A stretch of DNA of 64,000 bases from contig NW_025813700.1 in the NCBI RefSeq assembly GCF_021917145.1, positions 186,001 to 250,000 of the forward strand, written 5' to 3'. Below the pieces are notes generated by a model. That model was not told the DNA's origin, made no database searches, and saw nothing but the letters and a program-made list of their open reading frames with translations. This document shows, in pieces, positions 33,903 through 45,680 of this stretch (position 1 is the stretch's first letter; each line of letters opens with the position of its first letter). The position numbers were made by a program, and so were the translations under genes. Source of the DNA: Hypomesus transpacificus. Lineage: Eukaryota > Chordata > Actinopteri > Osmeriformes > Osmeridae.

Positions 33903-36602
33903 ATCTTGTAAATCTGGTATTGCAATTTATCAGCAAAGGCAAAAGTCTTACTTACAGTTTCAAATATGTACAAAAAGGTATCACCCTAGGCATAAGACAC
34001 ACATTTGACAAATATGCAATCATTTGGAAATGTGATGGTTTTGGCACTTTGGCGGTTATATATCTTTTAATGTGTGATGTCATATTTTCAGAGTAGTCAT
34101 TAAAGATTTTAATCCAGCACATGCTAAAATGAATTGATAAAGGGAACTCGTTTATTGTGAGCCAGCGAAGCACCCAACATCCTGAGATCTATAAGCTAAC
34201 AGACATTACAGTAGACGCTATTCACTGCTGTGGTGTATAGAACAAAGAAGAAATGTCAGGACGCAGAGGAAGGATTAAAAACAGCATCGAAGCCAAGAAG
34301 CTTTACTGAAAGAGAGGGATATAATCTGACGCACTCAAGCTTGTTTAATTCTTCATTAGCTGAATGGCTGCCTCCCCATCAGCTAATACAAAAGGGCCAA
34401 CATGGGCCTCAGACACAGTCATCGAGACTCAATGGTATTGTAACCGGCCTTCTCTGTAGGCGATAATCCTTCATGGTAATAAATGGAACTTGCTAGAGGC
34501 GAGGCCAGTAATGACCAGTGCATTTTCAGGTAATCACCTGTTAATGAAGTCGTGGTGCTTGATGATGTCTTCATTAAAAATGTCAGAAAACTGTGCACCA
34601 GATAAGAAGCACTTTGTGGCTATATCACGCAGGAGTTGCCTTCAAGATCCCACAGACACATAATACTCTAGTCTTTGTGTTTTAATAAACATTTAGACAT
34701 ACAAAAGTTCTTCAATACATACATGATTGCTCTCAAGCCCCATTAAATTGGAATCACTTACACCTCAAGTTTGGTATATGCACATTGAAGAAATTTAGTT
34801 CAAAATTATTTATGACTGAAATTAGGCACATTCTAATCAAAAAGCATACACATTGATTCTTACTTATTATGTGTCGACAAACAGATACATCGTTTTCTTA
34901 AGATGTAAACCGAAAGTTATAAAAAATGTACACAACAATTCATATAACAGAAGAGATCTAAGGATATTAGTTGATCTGATCTCTCAATTCACTGAAAATG
35001 AAAAAGCTATATGGAGTGTATTTTGAAGTATGGGTACAAGAAAATACACAGGACACACTTTGCACATTTATAATCTCTACAGAGGTCTTAATGTCTAAAC
35101 CAGCATTAAAAAATGGTGTGTTAAATGAATGAGGGTCCCTTAAGATACACAGATACACGACAGAACTTCCCAATAGCAAACCTTGGTTGAACAGTCAAAT
35201 AAAGGCTAGTGTGAGCAAAAATGTGACCAACCTATAGAGACTGGTGTGAAACATTAGCCAAATAACATGTTATTGGTATTTCTGCATGGTAATGAAACTA
35301 CCATACCAAGGGTTGTAAATATAATTATTATAAAGATAAAAAACAAACATTTTATTAGATATGATGTTTCTTATCTCACTGATTAATGAGTTAAGAGTAG
35401 CCTATAAATCAGATACATTAAACATCACGTAAAACTTAACATCCCTCTAGTTACCGAAAACACCAAAAAACAAAACCCAAAGAGAAAAACATGTAACTAA
35501 GAACACGTGTTCCAGAACCCCTATAGTATAAAGGGACCAACAGACAGTATGACAGTTCTGTAATTTCCCTTAAAACTGGTTATGGCCCCTTTACAATCTT
35601 GACTTCCATAAAGGCCATCACCGAGTAATGCAGCACTCATTCAGGGTTGGAGGTCTATTCTAAATTTGAAGGGACAAATATTCATTTGTTTTATTGTTTT
35701 ATTATTAAATTGTATTTTACTTCAAATTCAGTGCAATGAATGTATTTGGATGTTGCTTGATATCCTAAATGTTTCTAAAATGCAGTTTCTGGGCAATCTA
35801 AGGAAACACAAACATCCAAGTGGATTTTGTATTAGGTGGACTGTCTTTTTGTAAGCATAAGATGCATGAGTTATCAAAAACGTTGTATTATGTTTGGATT
35901 CATCCAATAATTTGCAATATGACTGGAGTTGCATTTCTTTGAATTACAATGAATTAAACTGTAGACCCTACAATTCTGTATCATCAAGGGCATTTTAATT
36001 CAACACCTATACCATGAATGTAGCCATAACATTCAGTTAAAACGGCGACCTCCGAAATTTGACTTGAATATCAATAAAATCAGGAAATTAGAGGAAGATG
36101 AATAAATCATTAACAGTATTTAGTATTTCACAATGAACTTTTAAACTCAAGTTGGCAATCCAATGATTTTGTGCAAATCTGGGCCCTGTAGTTTCAAGGT
36201 TGGGCCTGTCCAAGCTGGGTTTACAGTACATTGGCTGAACTAATAACCCATTTGAATTAACTTTGTTCCATAGAATACAGAACATTAAAACAAGTAAGAA
36301 CTTTAAAAAGAAGTAACAGAACATAGTTCTATATTAAAACTATGAATAAAAGTGTAATTTCTAACTTGGTGTGGTGGAACACACACACACCAAAAAAAAA
36401 AAGAAAATCTTCAATGATAACCAAAGTGACAAGTGTTTTAAAGTCTACAGTCTATGACAGACAATGTTACAATCCAGACTTCATAAACCATTTAAAATCT
36501 TTAGTGTGGTAAAAAAAAAAAACGGAAAAAAAAACCCCACCTTGGCGACAGACTGACCTTTTCCAGCTCATACAGATTTAATCAATCGTCAACATCAGCA
36601 GA
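33903..36602. other. intergenic and probable rnf167 3' UTR
   Basis: AT-rich, no exon-like ORF. The right part should be the 3' UTR of rnf167 (minus strand); TTTATT words on the + strand at about 35346 and 35690 are possible poly(A) signals. Nothing else seen. Confidence 0.45.
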
Positions 36603-39600
36603 TCACACGCCCACACCCCCCCTCCCAATGAGCTGAGCAGTGTCATCATCGGAAGGGTGAGCGTCCTCCCCCCCTTCACCGGCGTCAGAGTCAGAGTCTT
36701 CCTCAGGGGAGTAGTAGCCCTCATAGCCCAGGACTGGGGAGTCACAGAGGGGAGGGGTGCCGAGGCACTGGGCGGTGGTTACCGTGACCACAGTGGCCGA
36801 GTAGGCCCCTGGGCTGCCGGTGGGAGACGCCGGGTTAGCGGAGTGGAGCAGGGGGGTGCGTTCGGTGTCCGCCTCCCCCTCGGCTCCCTCCTCCCCTCCT
36901 CCTGCCCCTCTGGCCCCCTCTTCCTCGGATTCAGACTCGGAGTACTCTGGGTTGGGTCGGGTGACGCGCTGCTTGCACACCGGGCATGTCTTCTTCGTCA
37001 GGGTGAGCCAGGGGTCCACACACTTGCAGTGATACGCTGTGGAGACCAAACATGGTATGTTAGAATTTGTCTGTGAGGTTAAGGATCATTTTATTGTCAT
37101 TCCAAAAACATGGTACATGAGCTGGAACGAAATTAAGTACTGAGGTCCGGTTAAAACCACTCACAAATAAAGAACCTAACTACTCATCATAAATAAATAC
37201 AGTAAATACAGATAACCAACTGCTTTAACAGTTTTTGGTATACTGATGTAACGATGCAGTTTTTAGGATGGAATAAAGTATGTATGTATGTATGTAAGCA
37301 TGTATGTTTCTTCATAACAGATTACCGTGTGAACAAGGTAACACTCTGAGTTTGTCTCCCTCTTCATACTCGTCCAGACAAATTGCACAAACATCATATT
37401 CATCCCCTGCAAAAGGAAACGGGACAGATATAATGCTGGAGAGAAAACATTGAATCTTCTTGCAATTTAAAAAAAAAAGTTGACTAAAAACAAATGACTG
37501 TACAGATCACACAAAAAAACAAGACTCAAAGGTTGATAAAAGGTGAATAAAAAGAAAAACCATTGACATGCAATAAAAGATCTACAAGAATTGACTCGAG
37601 GCCTAAGCAATAGAAGTATGCCAGTACACGAACACGTATTAAACGAGGCAGAGCAGGATTCGGAAATTTGATTTGTTTGTTTTCACATTTTTCACATTTG
37701 TTTTCCGGTTTAAGACCCATTCCCAAGCAGGAATACTGTTGTTAAATCCATTCTACCAACGTAATAGGTCACCTGCTTACACTCTCACAGACAAAGCTAG
37801 ATTAAAAACAAAATGGCTGCCAAATGTAAGTTTGAAGTCCAAAGTGCTACACAGTGTATATTCTATTATGAGTTGCGTTCATTTTTGTTCCCTTTTTTTT
37901 TTTTTTTTTTTATTCTGTAACTACATAAAGAGTTCCCTGAACACCTGAATTTCCTTTGGGATTATTAAAGTGATTAAACCCAGGTCCAGGTCCAGAACGT
38001 GCTTTACCTTTACTGAACTTGTGAATGGGAATCTTCTTCAGCTGCTCCTTGGTCAGTCTATTCTTCCTCATCCGCTTTCTGTACTGCACGCAACGGACGA
38101 TCTAAACCAAGGGAAAGGAGATCGAAGGAAGGGTGTTCACCTCACTAGACAACTAAGACAACAAACTAGAATGGGAGTCGAGCTTCGCCGTCTTCCCGTG
38201 ACAGAAATTCAGGAGGACAAATATAGAACACACGTTCCATCGAAGAACTTACCATGATTACAACCATCACAAGGATGATCATGCCCACCACTCCAGTGAA
38301 GGGGATGAGGTAGTAGGAGAGGGGAAAGGCAAACTCGGGCTTGAGGATCACATATGCCCTGCACATCAAATACAGAGCCATCAGTTTCCGCATGTAGACA
38401 CTATTTAAAGAGTGCCTCGCCTCAGGATGGTCAAGCCCCAGGACTAAAAGCCACATGATCGAGAGACTCAGTACAGTTTCTATGAGTATGATGGGGTTCG
38501 CAATCAGCCAAACACTCTGCAGTTCATCCATGGTGTTTTGCATCGTGTTTTCATGAACGGAATCAACTCGATGGGAACACTACAAATCCATATGAAATGG
38601 TTAGGCTTCCATTGGGCCGTCAATCCATCCCCATTTCTCCCGAGCCATTCTCATTGTTAGCAAAAGTTGGAAAGTCTCTGTGATGTCACAAGTTCACATG
38701 TTGTGTCATAGGAATAATAAAGTATTCATGTAGCATGATAATGTAGAATTAAGCAATAAGCCCCAAGAGGCCGTGGTTTACGCTGATTTTAGAACAGGTA
38801 AGGGGAGTTGTTAGGCACGACGCGAAGCGGGGCTTATTGATTTTCTAAAACTGTTACTACAAATATTTGATATGGTTTCATCAATAAAAACAATTAGAAA
38901 CAAAATAGTTGAATAATAAACCGTCATTCTTCCGCTACTACAAAGTATAGTTCCTACATAAATCGTTGCCACGCAACAGCCAGATGGACATCTTTGCCGT
39001 CTTTTTCAATTTGAAATATTCGATGCGCTTTAATATGGAATGTTAAAGAATGTTATCTCTTGGAACCAAGATGCCATCTACCCCCCACCCCCTAAACCTT
39101 ACCTGGCAACAGAAAAAAATGTCTGCCCAGCTACATCACCACAATTATTTTATCTGCCCCATTGTTACACTTTCATAGGTTTACTGTATATGGTATATGG
39201 ATGAAAGGTTCAGTCTTCAATTTTATAAAACCCATGGGTGTCACGTACTACTTACCCTCGCTCAGGAATAACATAACTCCTCAGAATTTGGGAGGCAGAG
39301 TAACTGGTGAACACTGAAGGGATCTCGATCTCCTCTGCTATTGTGTCTGTAAACAAAGACAATCCATTTCTCACACTGTCTGATGTTGCTGAATTGTGAC
39401 ATTGGCCCATTTCCAGCCCAAACTGGTCGTGTTTCAAAGGGCCTCGAAACAACACTCACCATTGCTGTAGCCCATGTTCAGCAATGTGTCAGAGTACATG
39501 TTGTGAACGATCGCTGCACTAAATCCAGCTTGTTGAGCATGCAGGACCTGGAGTTTGCGATCAAGTGAAAGCACAAGAGTGAGTTGAACAACTTGCAGGG

Positions 39601-40248
39601 GGGGGGGGGGGGGGGGGGGGAGAAAAAGGAAATCAAACATTTTGACTTTGATATCCAATGCACTGACCTTGATGTCAAAATTGCAGTCATAGCGTCGGAT
39701 GAGCACAATAAATTTTGTGGCATTAGCATCGCTGGGGGAAGGCAGAGGTGGCGGGGGATCTATGGGTGTGCACCCATCGAGTGGGCGTGATTCCACCAGC
39801 AAACCCTACACGCCAAGGGGCAAAGAAAGGAAAATTGTCCAATTAAAAAAAGAGGTCATCCGAATCAAAACCGCGTCGCTCCTGTCAACAAAGTGCTCTT
39901 TATCCTTTTCTCACCATGAGTCCCTCCTTGGGTAGCTCCGATCCAAACAAGGCGGGCAGGTCCTCAAACAACATGTTGGTCATATTGCTATAATGCTAAT
40001 GGTGAGACGCCAAAAGTTAAGTCCAACAAAGTCGTCCCCCGCCCCCCCCCACCCCCACAAAACAATGGCTATATTTTAAATGAATATGGAAACAGGACTG
40101 ATATCATGAAATATAGAATGAAACAAAAACTAGTTTGCGCATGACTCACAGCATAAATGTAGGCATGTGTAGGTATTGGTGCCAGAGTGCAGCAGAGTGC
40201 TATAGCCAGGACCCCCAGACGGGCGCCCATGCACCACACACCCCGCAT
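36603..40248 (-). CDS. rnf167: RING finger protein 167, PA-TM-RING E3 ubiquitin ligase
   Basis: Nine coding exons on the minus strand: 40248-40150, 39995-39915, 39805-39668, 39547-39460, 39346-39256, 38358-38253, 38101-38008, 37406-37326 and 37036-36603, consistent phase, 403 residues. Seen: signal peptide (to about residue 29); a PA domain with [29 protein letters not shown] and IPSVF; a membrane segment [19 protein letters not shown] near 182-201; [19 protein letters not shown]2 CAIC, PCSHAYHCKC, CPVC at about 239-276; then a Ser/Glu-rich acidic tail with ERTPLL. Known: RNF13/RNF167 family ligases sit in endosomes and lysosomes; RNF167 acts on AMPA receptors and trafficking proteins. The membrane segment and following [18 protein letters not shown] fit RNF167 better than RNF13. 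The tail is longer than in human RNF167. Confidence 0.87.
38754..38839. mobile_element. 86-bp MITE with 11-bp inverted ends
   Basis: CAATAAGCCCC at the left and its exact reverse complement at the right, with cacgacgcgaagcgggg near the right end. Lies in the rnf167 intron between 38358 and 39256. No coding content. Confidence 0.75.
39594..39620. repeat. poly-G run in rnf167 intron
   Basis: About 22 uninterrupted G on the + strand (poly-C in the transcript), about 50 bases from the exon ending at 39668. Length is likely to be unreliable in an assembly. Confidence 0.9.
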
Positions 40249-41380
40249 CTTAGCAACCAGGCAGATGAACTGCTTTACCTGAAAGGTCAAGGAAAGCTTC
40301 AAGTGATTAAAGAATGTACAGCTGACTGATCCGTTAGGTTAATCAACACCATTTAAAACAAGCACCTGAAAATGTCATCATAAAACGTTTCTTATGGTGT
40401 GCTGTAGGCTGTGGGACTTCATAACCACACCTTCAAAGGCCTGTCTTGTTATGGTGCTAAACTCACTAAGCAGTAAGCTAGCTCTAGCTAGATAAGTTAT
40501 GCAACGTGGGTATATGCGAACTATTAGCTACCACTATAAGTTACAGTCTTGTTTCTTATGTATTATCTGGGAGAAAATGTATTGTCAAGGAAATAATACA
40601 TTCGGTTGACGTGTAATTAGGCTAGACGCACGTATAGCATCGATTTGGGTTGAGGTATCTAAATCGCTAGCTAGAACCTTCTGTAGCTAGACTGGTAGTG
40701 CTAGTAGTAACGTTAGTCTTGAGCTAAGCGACTTACCACTAAAATATTTGTTGAGTCTAAATGTTCCTATGGATTACAGTACACTGTGACAATATACTCG
40801 CTAGCACTACAGACATCACATTCCACTAGTGTTATCTATTACAGGGTTGATAGTCTACCTTTCCACGCAAACTGAACCATTGGACCCAGCTGGTTACGAT
40901 TGTTGTTTTGATGTTAGCATTAGCGACCCACCTAGCCTAGCCTTTCTTCCAGCTTGTTAGTTTTAGCTTGCTAGCTAGTTACTTACCCAGTAAATAGTTT
41001 CGTGGAGACCAAGCTGGATCTCGCTAGGACGGGAGGTCTAATATGTACCTAAATATACAACTGGAGATATTGTGTGTACCTAAATATACATACGTATAAT
41101 ACTATTGTTTATGGTAGTGTATCTTCGTTCAGAGTATTGTAAAACAATCATTACGGAGACAGTATTGAAGCAGCATTTCCTGTTTTGCTGTTAAACATCA
41201 AACCAGGCAGGGTCGACACTTCCCTCTTGTGGAATGGCGAGAAATTGCATGTCTTCCACCTGGTTTAAGTATGCATTGAAGAACTGCACATTTGACCAAG
41301 GGTATGGTTTAGACCCCAAACCAACTGAAATTGCAGTATTGTACATATTCATTTGATATAAGCAAGATTTTTTGTTTTAT
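40249..41380. other. rnf167: rnf167 5' region, no coding sequence
   Basis: A 5' UTR acceptor (cctttcag on the minus strand at about 40287) lies before the start codon, so a noncoding first exon is expected further right; a possible donor is at about 40984-40989. No other gene seen. Confidence 0.45.
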
Positions 41381-41382
41381 TA

Positions 41383-41650
41383 TGTACACTGTTGCTTGCT
41401 TTTCTACAGGTACACTTGCACTTGGCGATTCATGTTGTTTAATTGTAACTTGTTTAACTACAAGCTCTTATGGTTCTTCCCTTTGGCACTTATTTTGGTT
41501 GTTCACAATATGTGCTTCATGTTTTGGCTACCCGCAATGTTTTTGGAGTTATTTTGTTGTTTCTTATTATCAGTGACATATGCACTTTGTAAAGCTCTCT
41601 CTTGGAAGTCCCTTTGGATAAAAGCATCTGCTAAATGAATAAATGTAAAT
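41383..41650 (+). mobile_element. short interspersed element, 270 bp, copy A
   Basis: Same element as the reverse copy at 62152-62420 (shared words tgttgcttgcttttc, cttatggttcttccctttgg, cactttgtaaagctctctct). Its 3' end ggataaaagcatctgctaaa resembles the tail of the tRNA-derived SINE family, but it has no tRNA-like head. Confidence 0.8.
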
Positions 41651-41852
41651 ATAAAAAATGGCTCACGAAAAGGGTAGTACTAGTAGAAATTACGAGAAAG
41701 AATCCGTAAAAGCTGACTGCATTTTCCCACTTATACATCTATACTTTCAGAAAGATGCTTAATCCATTCATGGTAAGATATAATAATTTTACTGTTGTTA
41801 CTGGTTTATTTGTTGATGATCAGCCAACTACCCCAATCAAGTTATTCAATGG

Positions 41853-42208
41853 TTTGAAAGCCTAAATAATTTTTTTCATAAAGTAGCACATTGGGTGCAT
41901 CTCTACAATAAACTCTCGACTGGCCCATGTTGTAGTGATGTCATATTAGCATCAGGTGCCAGTAGCCAGTACACATTAGGATCAAATCATTTCTGACATA
42001 CTTGAAATGACAGGTATGATTTGATATTGTTTTGAAAGCCTAAATAATTTTTTTCATAAAGTAGCACATTGGGTGCATCTCTACAATAAACTCTCGACTG
42101 GCCCATGTTGTAGTGATGTCATATTAGCATCAGGTGCCAGTAGCCAGTACACATTAGGATCAAATCATTTCTGACATACTTGAAATGACAGGTATGATTT
42201 GATATTGT
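41853..42208 (+). repeat. 178-bp tandem duplication
   Basis: Two units, 41853-42030 and 42031-42208, that look identical to the eye over their length. No ORF; not related to other repeats here. Confidence 0.93.
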
Positions 42209-42516
42209 TTTGACAGTTATCCAACCTATGTGTCAACCACAGGGCCCACATTTGTTGGTCAATTGTTCATCATACAGTAATCTAGGCTGCACATTATCTC
42301 GGTAGCGCTAACCAGATGAAGTCTAAGAAAAGTTGACAATATACCAACCAGTCGGGATTCATGTGGCAAACTGTATGTTGTTAAAGTTTTATTGATATAT
42401 TAAGTCCCTTTATTTTCTTTGTTCTTGTCTCTACGCTGCATCTTTTCTACACAGGCTCACACTGCTTCTGTTTGACAGTTTTTTTTTTTTACATCATATG
42501 TCTCAGACAATGTACG

Positions 42517-42707
42517 GGGAGTCAGATGGCTGAGTGGTTAGGGAATCGGGCTAGTAATCAGAAGGTTGCTGGTTCGATTCCCGGCTGTGCGAACCAAATT
42601 ACATTGTGTCCACACAGCCGGTAAGGTGATTACTTGCCTCGGGGAAAATGTCCCTGTACTTAGTGTAAGTCGCTCTGGATAAGAGCGTTTGCTAAATGAC
42701 TAAATGG
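42517..42707 (+). mobile_element. tRNA-derived SINE, full copy
   Basis: Head ggggagtcagatggctgagt, box B ggttcgattcccgg, tail gcgtttgctaaatgact. One of the less decayed copies. Confidence 0.92.
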
Positions 42708-43470
42708 AAATGGAAGCGAAAGGTTCCCTGTGCGAGAGACCTTCAAGCATGCTGAACATTTGCGGTCTGCTTTAGTGGTCTCTGAAGCAGCTGTACTGCC
42801 AAGTGACATCACTTTTGAATCCCTAAGGAACCATGGGAAAGATGTGCATGGACAATCACACAGAAATCAAGACGCAAACACAATCAAGAAGTCATGGTGG
42901 TTTGGTGTGATGAGGTTTATGTTGTTACTTAGTCAAAAAGTACTGATCTGCACTGTATTTCAAGTGCACATGCATTCTTATATATTGTTACCAATGTCCC
43001 CTTGTTGGTTTGAATAAACATACTGCATTTAGAGGTAAAGATAGTACTGAACCAACCAATGATAAATCAGCTCATACAAGTAAACCATAAAGAATGACAA
43101 TCAGAACCAAAAACATGGTCGCTCCAAGAGAGTAGTTGTGCACACAGTACATTTTTGTCATGAAAATACAAATCCGATGCAATAGAATGCTTTTGCTATA
43201 TTAATTAGGATATTCACTAACATTTTTAAATAAAAGAAGCTACTACAATTGGATTTCATTTCAAATGTACTTATTAAAGACTTGGTTCATTATGTAATAA
43301 TTAGCAAGCATAAAAATACATATGCAGATAGTTAGATTAGATTGACAGTTAGGAAATCCAAAGTAGGCCCCATACACTTCATGGTGAAGTAATATCTAAA
43401 AAAAACAACAGTGATCACATGATCTGCTCCACAGTGATCACATAATATTATTTTCTGAAATTATTCTGTT
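42708..43470. other. intergenic, no gene seen
   Basis: A 95-codon open frame at 42730-43017 reads like transposase remains (SDITFESLRNHGK), but is too short to name. Otherwise AT-rich. Confidence 0.4.
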
Positions 43471-43471
43471 T

Positions 43472-43904
43472 TTATAGGAAATGGGATACACAGCACCTAG
43501 GAAGAAAAAAATGCTTGCATTACTTTCCTGGAAAACATCTGTGTGTGTATTTGAATAATAATATACTGTACTTGATAAGAGTTTAAACATATTTATATAT
43601 AGCACTTACAAGAATCCTTTTCCACAGCCCAGAGGTCCGAAGAACAACTCTGTTGGGAGGCAAACCTTTCGACAAACACCACTGAGGCTGGGACAAGACC
43701 AGGGAAACACAGCTGCCTCATTCTGCACAACTACAACCAGAAGGACAACAAAATGATTTTTTCTTCTGAGCATTTAGATGTATTACATGCAACACAGAAG
43801 CAAGTACATGTATTTAAGACTAAGAATAACAAATTGAATGGAAACTCACCATGAAGTGACAAACAAACCAGGAGCAGCAAAACGACCATTTGTTGGCAAG
43901 ACAT
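43472..43904 (-). CDS. defb1: beta-defensin
   Basis: Three short exons on the minus strand: 43904-43850 (signal peptide), 43730-43610 and 43496-43472 (TAA), joined at proper GT-AG borders in phase, giving 66 residues. Seen: signal MSCQQMVVLLLLVCLSL, then a mature part beginning near AAVFPWSCPSLSGVC and continuing RKVCLPTELFFGPLGCGKGF with the last exon coding CCVSHFL. Six Cys with spacing C-x6-C-x3-C-x11-C-x5-CC, the pattern of fish beta-defensins, whose mature sequence is very similar as I recall it. Known: these are secreted cationic antimicrobial peptides of skin, gill and gut, also encoded by three exons in fish. The symbol is by similarity; the exact paralogue number is not certain. It looks fully intact. 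Confidence 0.9.
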
Positions 43905-44583
43905 CTCCTCTATGTTTCTACAACAAGGGTATTGACCAAAACTGTACTTTACTGAAAATCGTTTTCTTATGTTAGTCCCATTGGAGGAGTGTCTAAAAAG
44001 AAAGCACATGGTCACAGCAATGTTTAATAAGAAACTATGTGGGTGCTTGAATAGAGACACTGTTCTTAATCAAATTGAGTAAAACAGCCTCACTGCATAG
44101 GGTTCTCATGATGAACACCATGGGACATGAGCCGCTGCAAATAAACACAGCGAAAACTGATTTCACATGACCCAAACTCATGCTAGTCATTTAGATTACA
44201 GGTTCCCTCAAACTGGTTTTACTCTTCACCAGTTTCGATCAGCCATGTGTGACCCTCAACATTTACTTCAAAATACGATACTTTTGTTCTGAAATCTAAC
44301 CATGCATTTCAAGGCCCAGAACTCTACCTGATGTTTGTGAAGGTCATATTTTGATACAGAGGGCTTTCGTAGTGGATTTAATGTCTGTGACAGTTAATAA
44401 TACACTATTAGTTGTTTACAAGAACAGGGAATGTTTAAACTTCGTCTTGTGCCACAGTTGTCTTTCTCTGTCCCTTTTGGGACATGGCTGATGTAACCAC
44501 TGATTGGGTAAACATGTTTATTAGAGGTCATTATTAAAGTTAGTTTCTCCATCCCCTTGACTGCAATTAAGAACCAAAACCAG

Positions 44584-44823
44584 CCCTCTGTGGACAGTAC
44601 CTGGAGACTAAAGCGTGCAGGTGGGGATAGAGTCTTAACGACCTCTCGTTAAACAACAGGGACGGAACTCTGATGTAACAAAACAGGCTCATGACCTCTT
44701 TGACCCTCTGTGGACAGTACCTGGAGACTAAAGCGTGCAGGTGGGGATAGAGTCTTAACGACCTCTCGTTAAACAACAAGGACGGAACTCTGATGTAACA
44801 AAACAGGCTCATGACCTCTTTGA
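44584..44823 (-). repeat. 120-bp tandem duplication in an open frame
   Basis: Units at 44584-44703 and 44704-44823 differ at about one base. The minus-strand frame 44881-44567 stays open through both and reads the same 40 residues twice (VKEVMSLFCYIRVP... to YCPQR). I do not recognise the protein; it may be a remnant of a repeat. No splice structure was found. Confidence 0.85.
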
Positions 44824-44944
44824 CCCTGCCAAGGGTTTCAAAGTAGTCAGTGTTGAACCCATGCATCTGAAAAGAATGCACTTTGAACTAAGTAGTGCTT
44901 CTGCCACCCCCCCCCCCCCCTCCCCCTCCCATGGTGCCATGGTT

Positions 44945-45225
44945 ACTCTCCGGAACAGAGCCTTCTCTTCTCATCCGTTGGTTCATGCCGTTGACATGCC
45001 ACGCCTTCATTCGAGCACCCCAACGCACCACAGCATAGGAGATGGCACTAGTGACCACAGACTGGTAGAATGTGCAGTAGAGAGCTGCACACATCGAACG
45101 ACAGAAGCTTCCTCGGGGAAACGATCCTTGTCTGTCCCTTTGTGTAGAGGGCCGTGGTGTTTCCGGTCCACTCCAGACTGCTGTCTGGGTGGACTGGCAG
45201 TCCGGTAAGGGCGATAGACCCCCAC
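44945..45225 (-). mobile_element. LINE fragment, C-terminal reverse transcriptase region
   Basis: The minus strand encodes CAALYCTFYQSVVTSAISYA followed by VVRWGA and a basic segment, the well-known 3' part of fish LINE ORF2. The frame is interrupted; 5' and 3' ends are missing. Possibly the same family as the fragment at 48830-49380. Confidence 0.7.
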
Positions 45226-45680
45226 TGTCTTAACCTTAGTCCTCTGGTTGGTTATAGGGACCAGCCAAATGACTCAATTATGCAATTGTTCCACCCCACA
45301 TGGTGAAGCCGGTTTCACCAATTTATGGATTAATTGTGTGAACAAACTACCATTTTTTTCTCTCCCATTTCCAAGCTTTCAACAATCGAATCACTACTAC
45401 TATACATCATATGTGTTAGCTGCTACCATGGAGCCTTAGAACCTTTGTGCTTCCAAGTTCTTGGCCTCAGACTCATGCTGTTAGCTTTGCACGTCATTGC
45501 TTTTAGTTTTTGGTATCTTGATTTAAACTCCCTTTTTGCTCGTGTGGGCTGTGCAGTGGCCAGCTCAGGTGAACCGACCTTTCCGTTATTATTTGATCAT
45601 AATAATAGGCTTATGGCTTTTCTGGAGCTAATCTATTCATCCTTTTAAGGGACATGAAAATGCTTCAGTCCTTAACTTGA

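Noticed and set aside
42517-42600. Possible tRNA genes (box A and box B present at this and the other SINE heads)
   Set aside because: Each is joined to the same SINE body and tail, and the cloverleaf is not kept; they are SINE heads, not tRNA genes.
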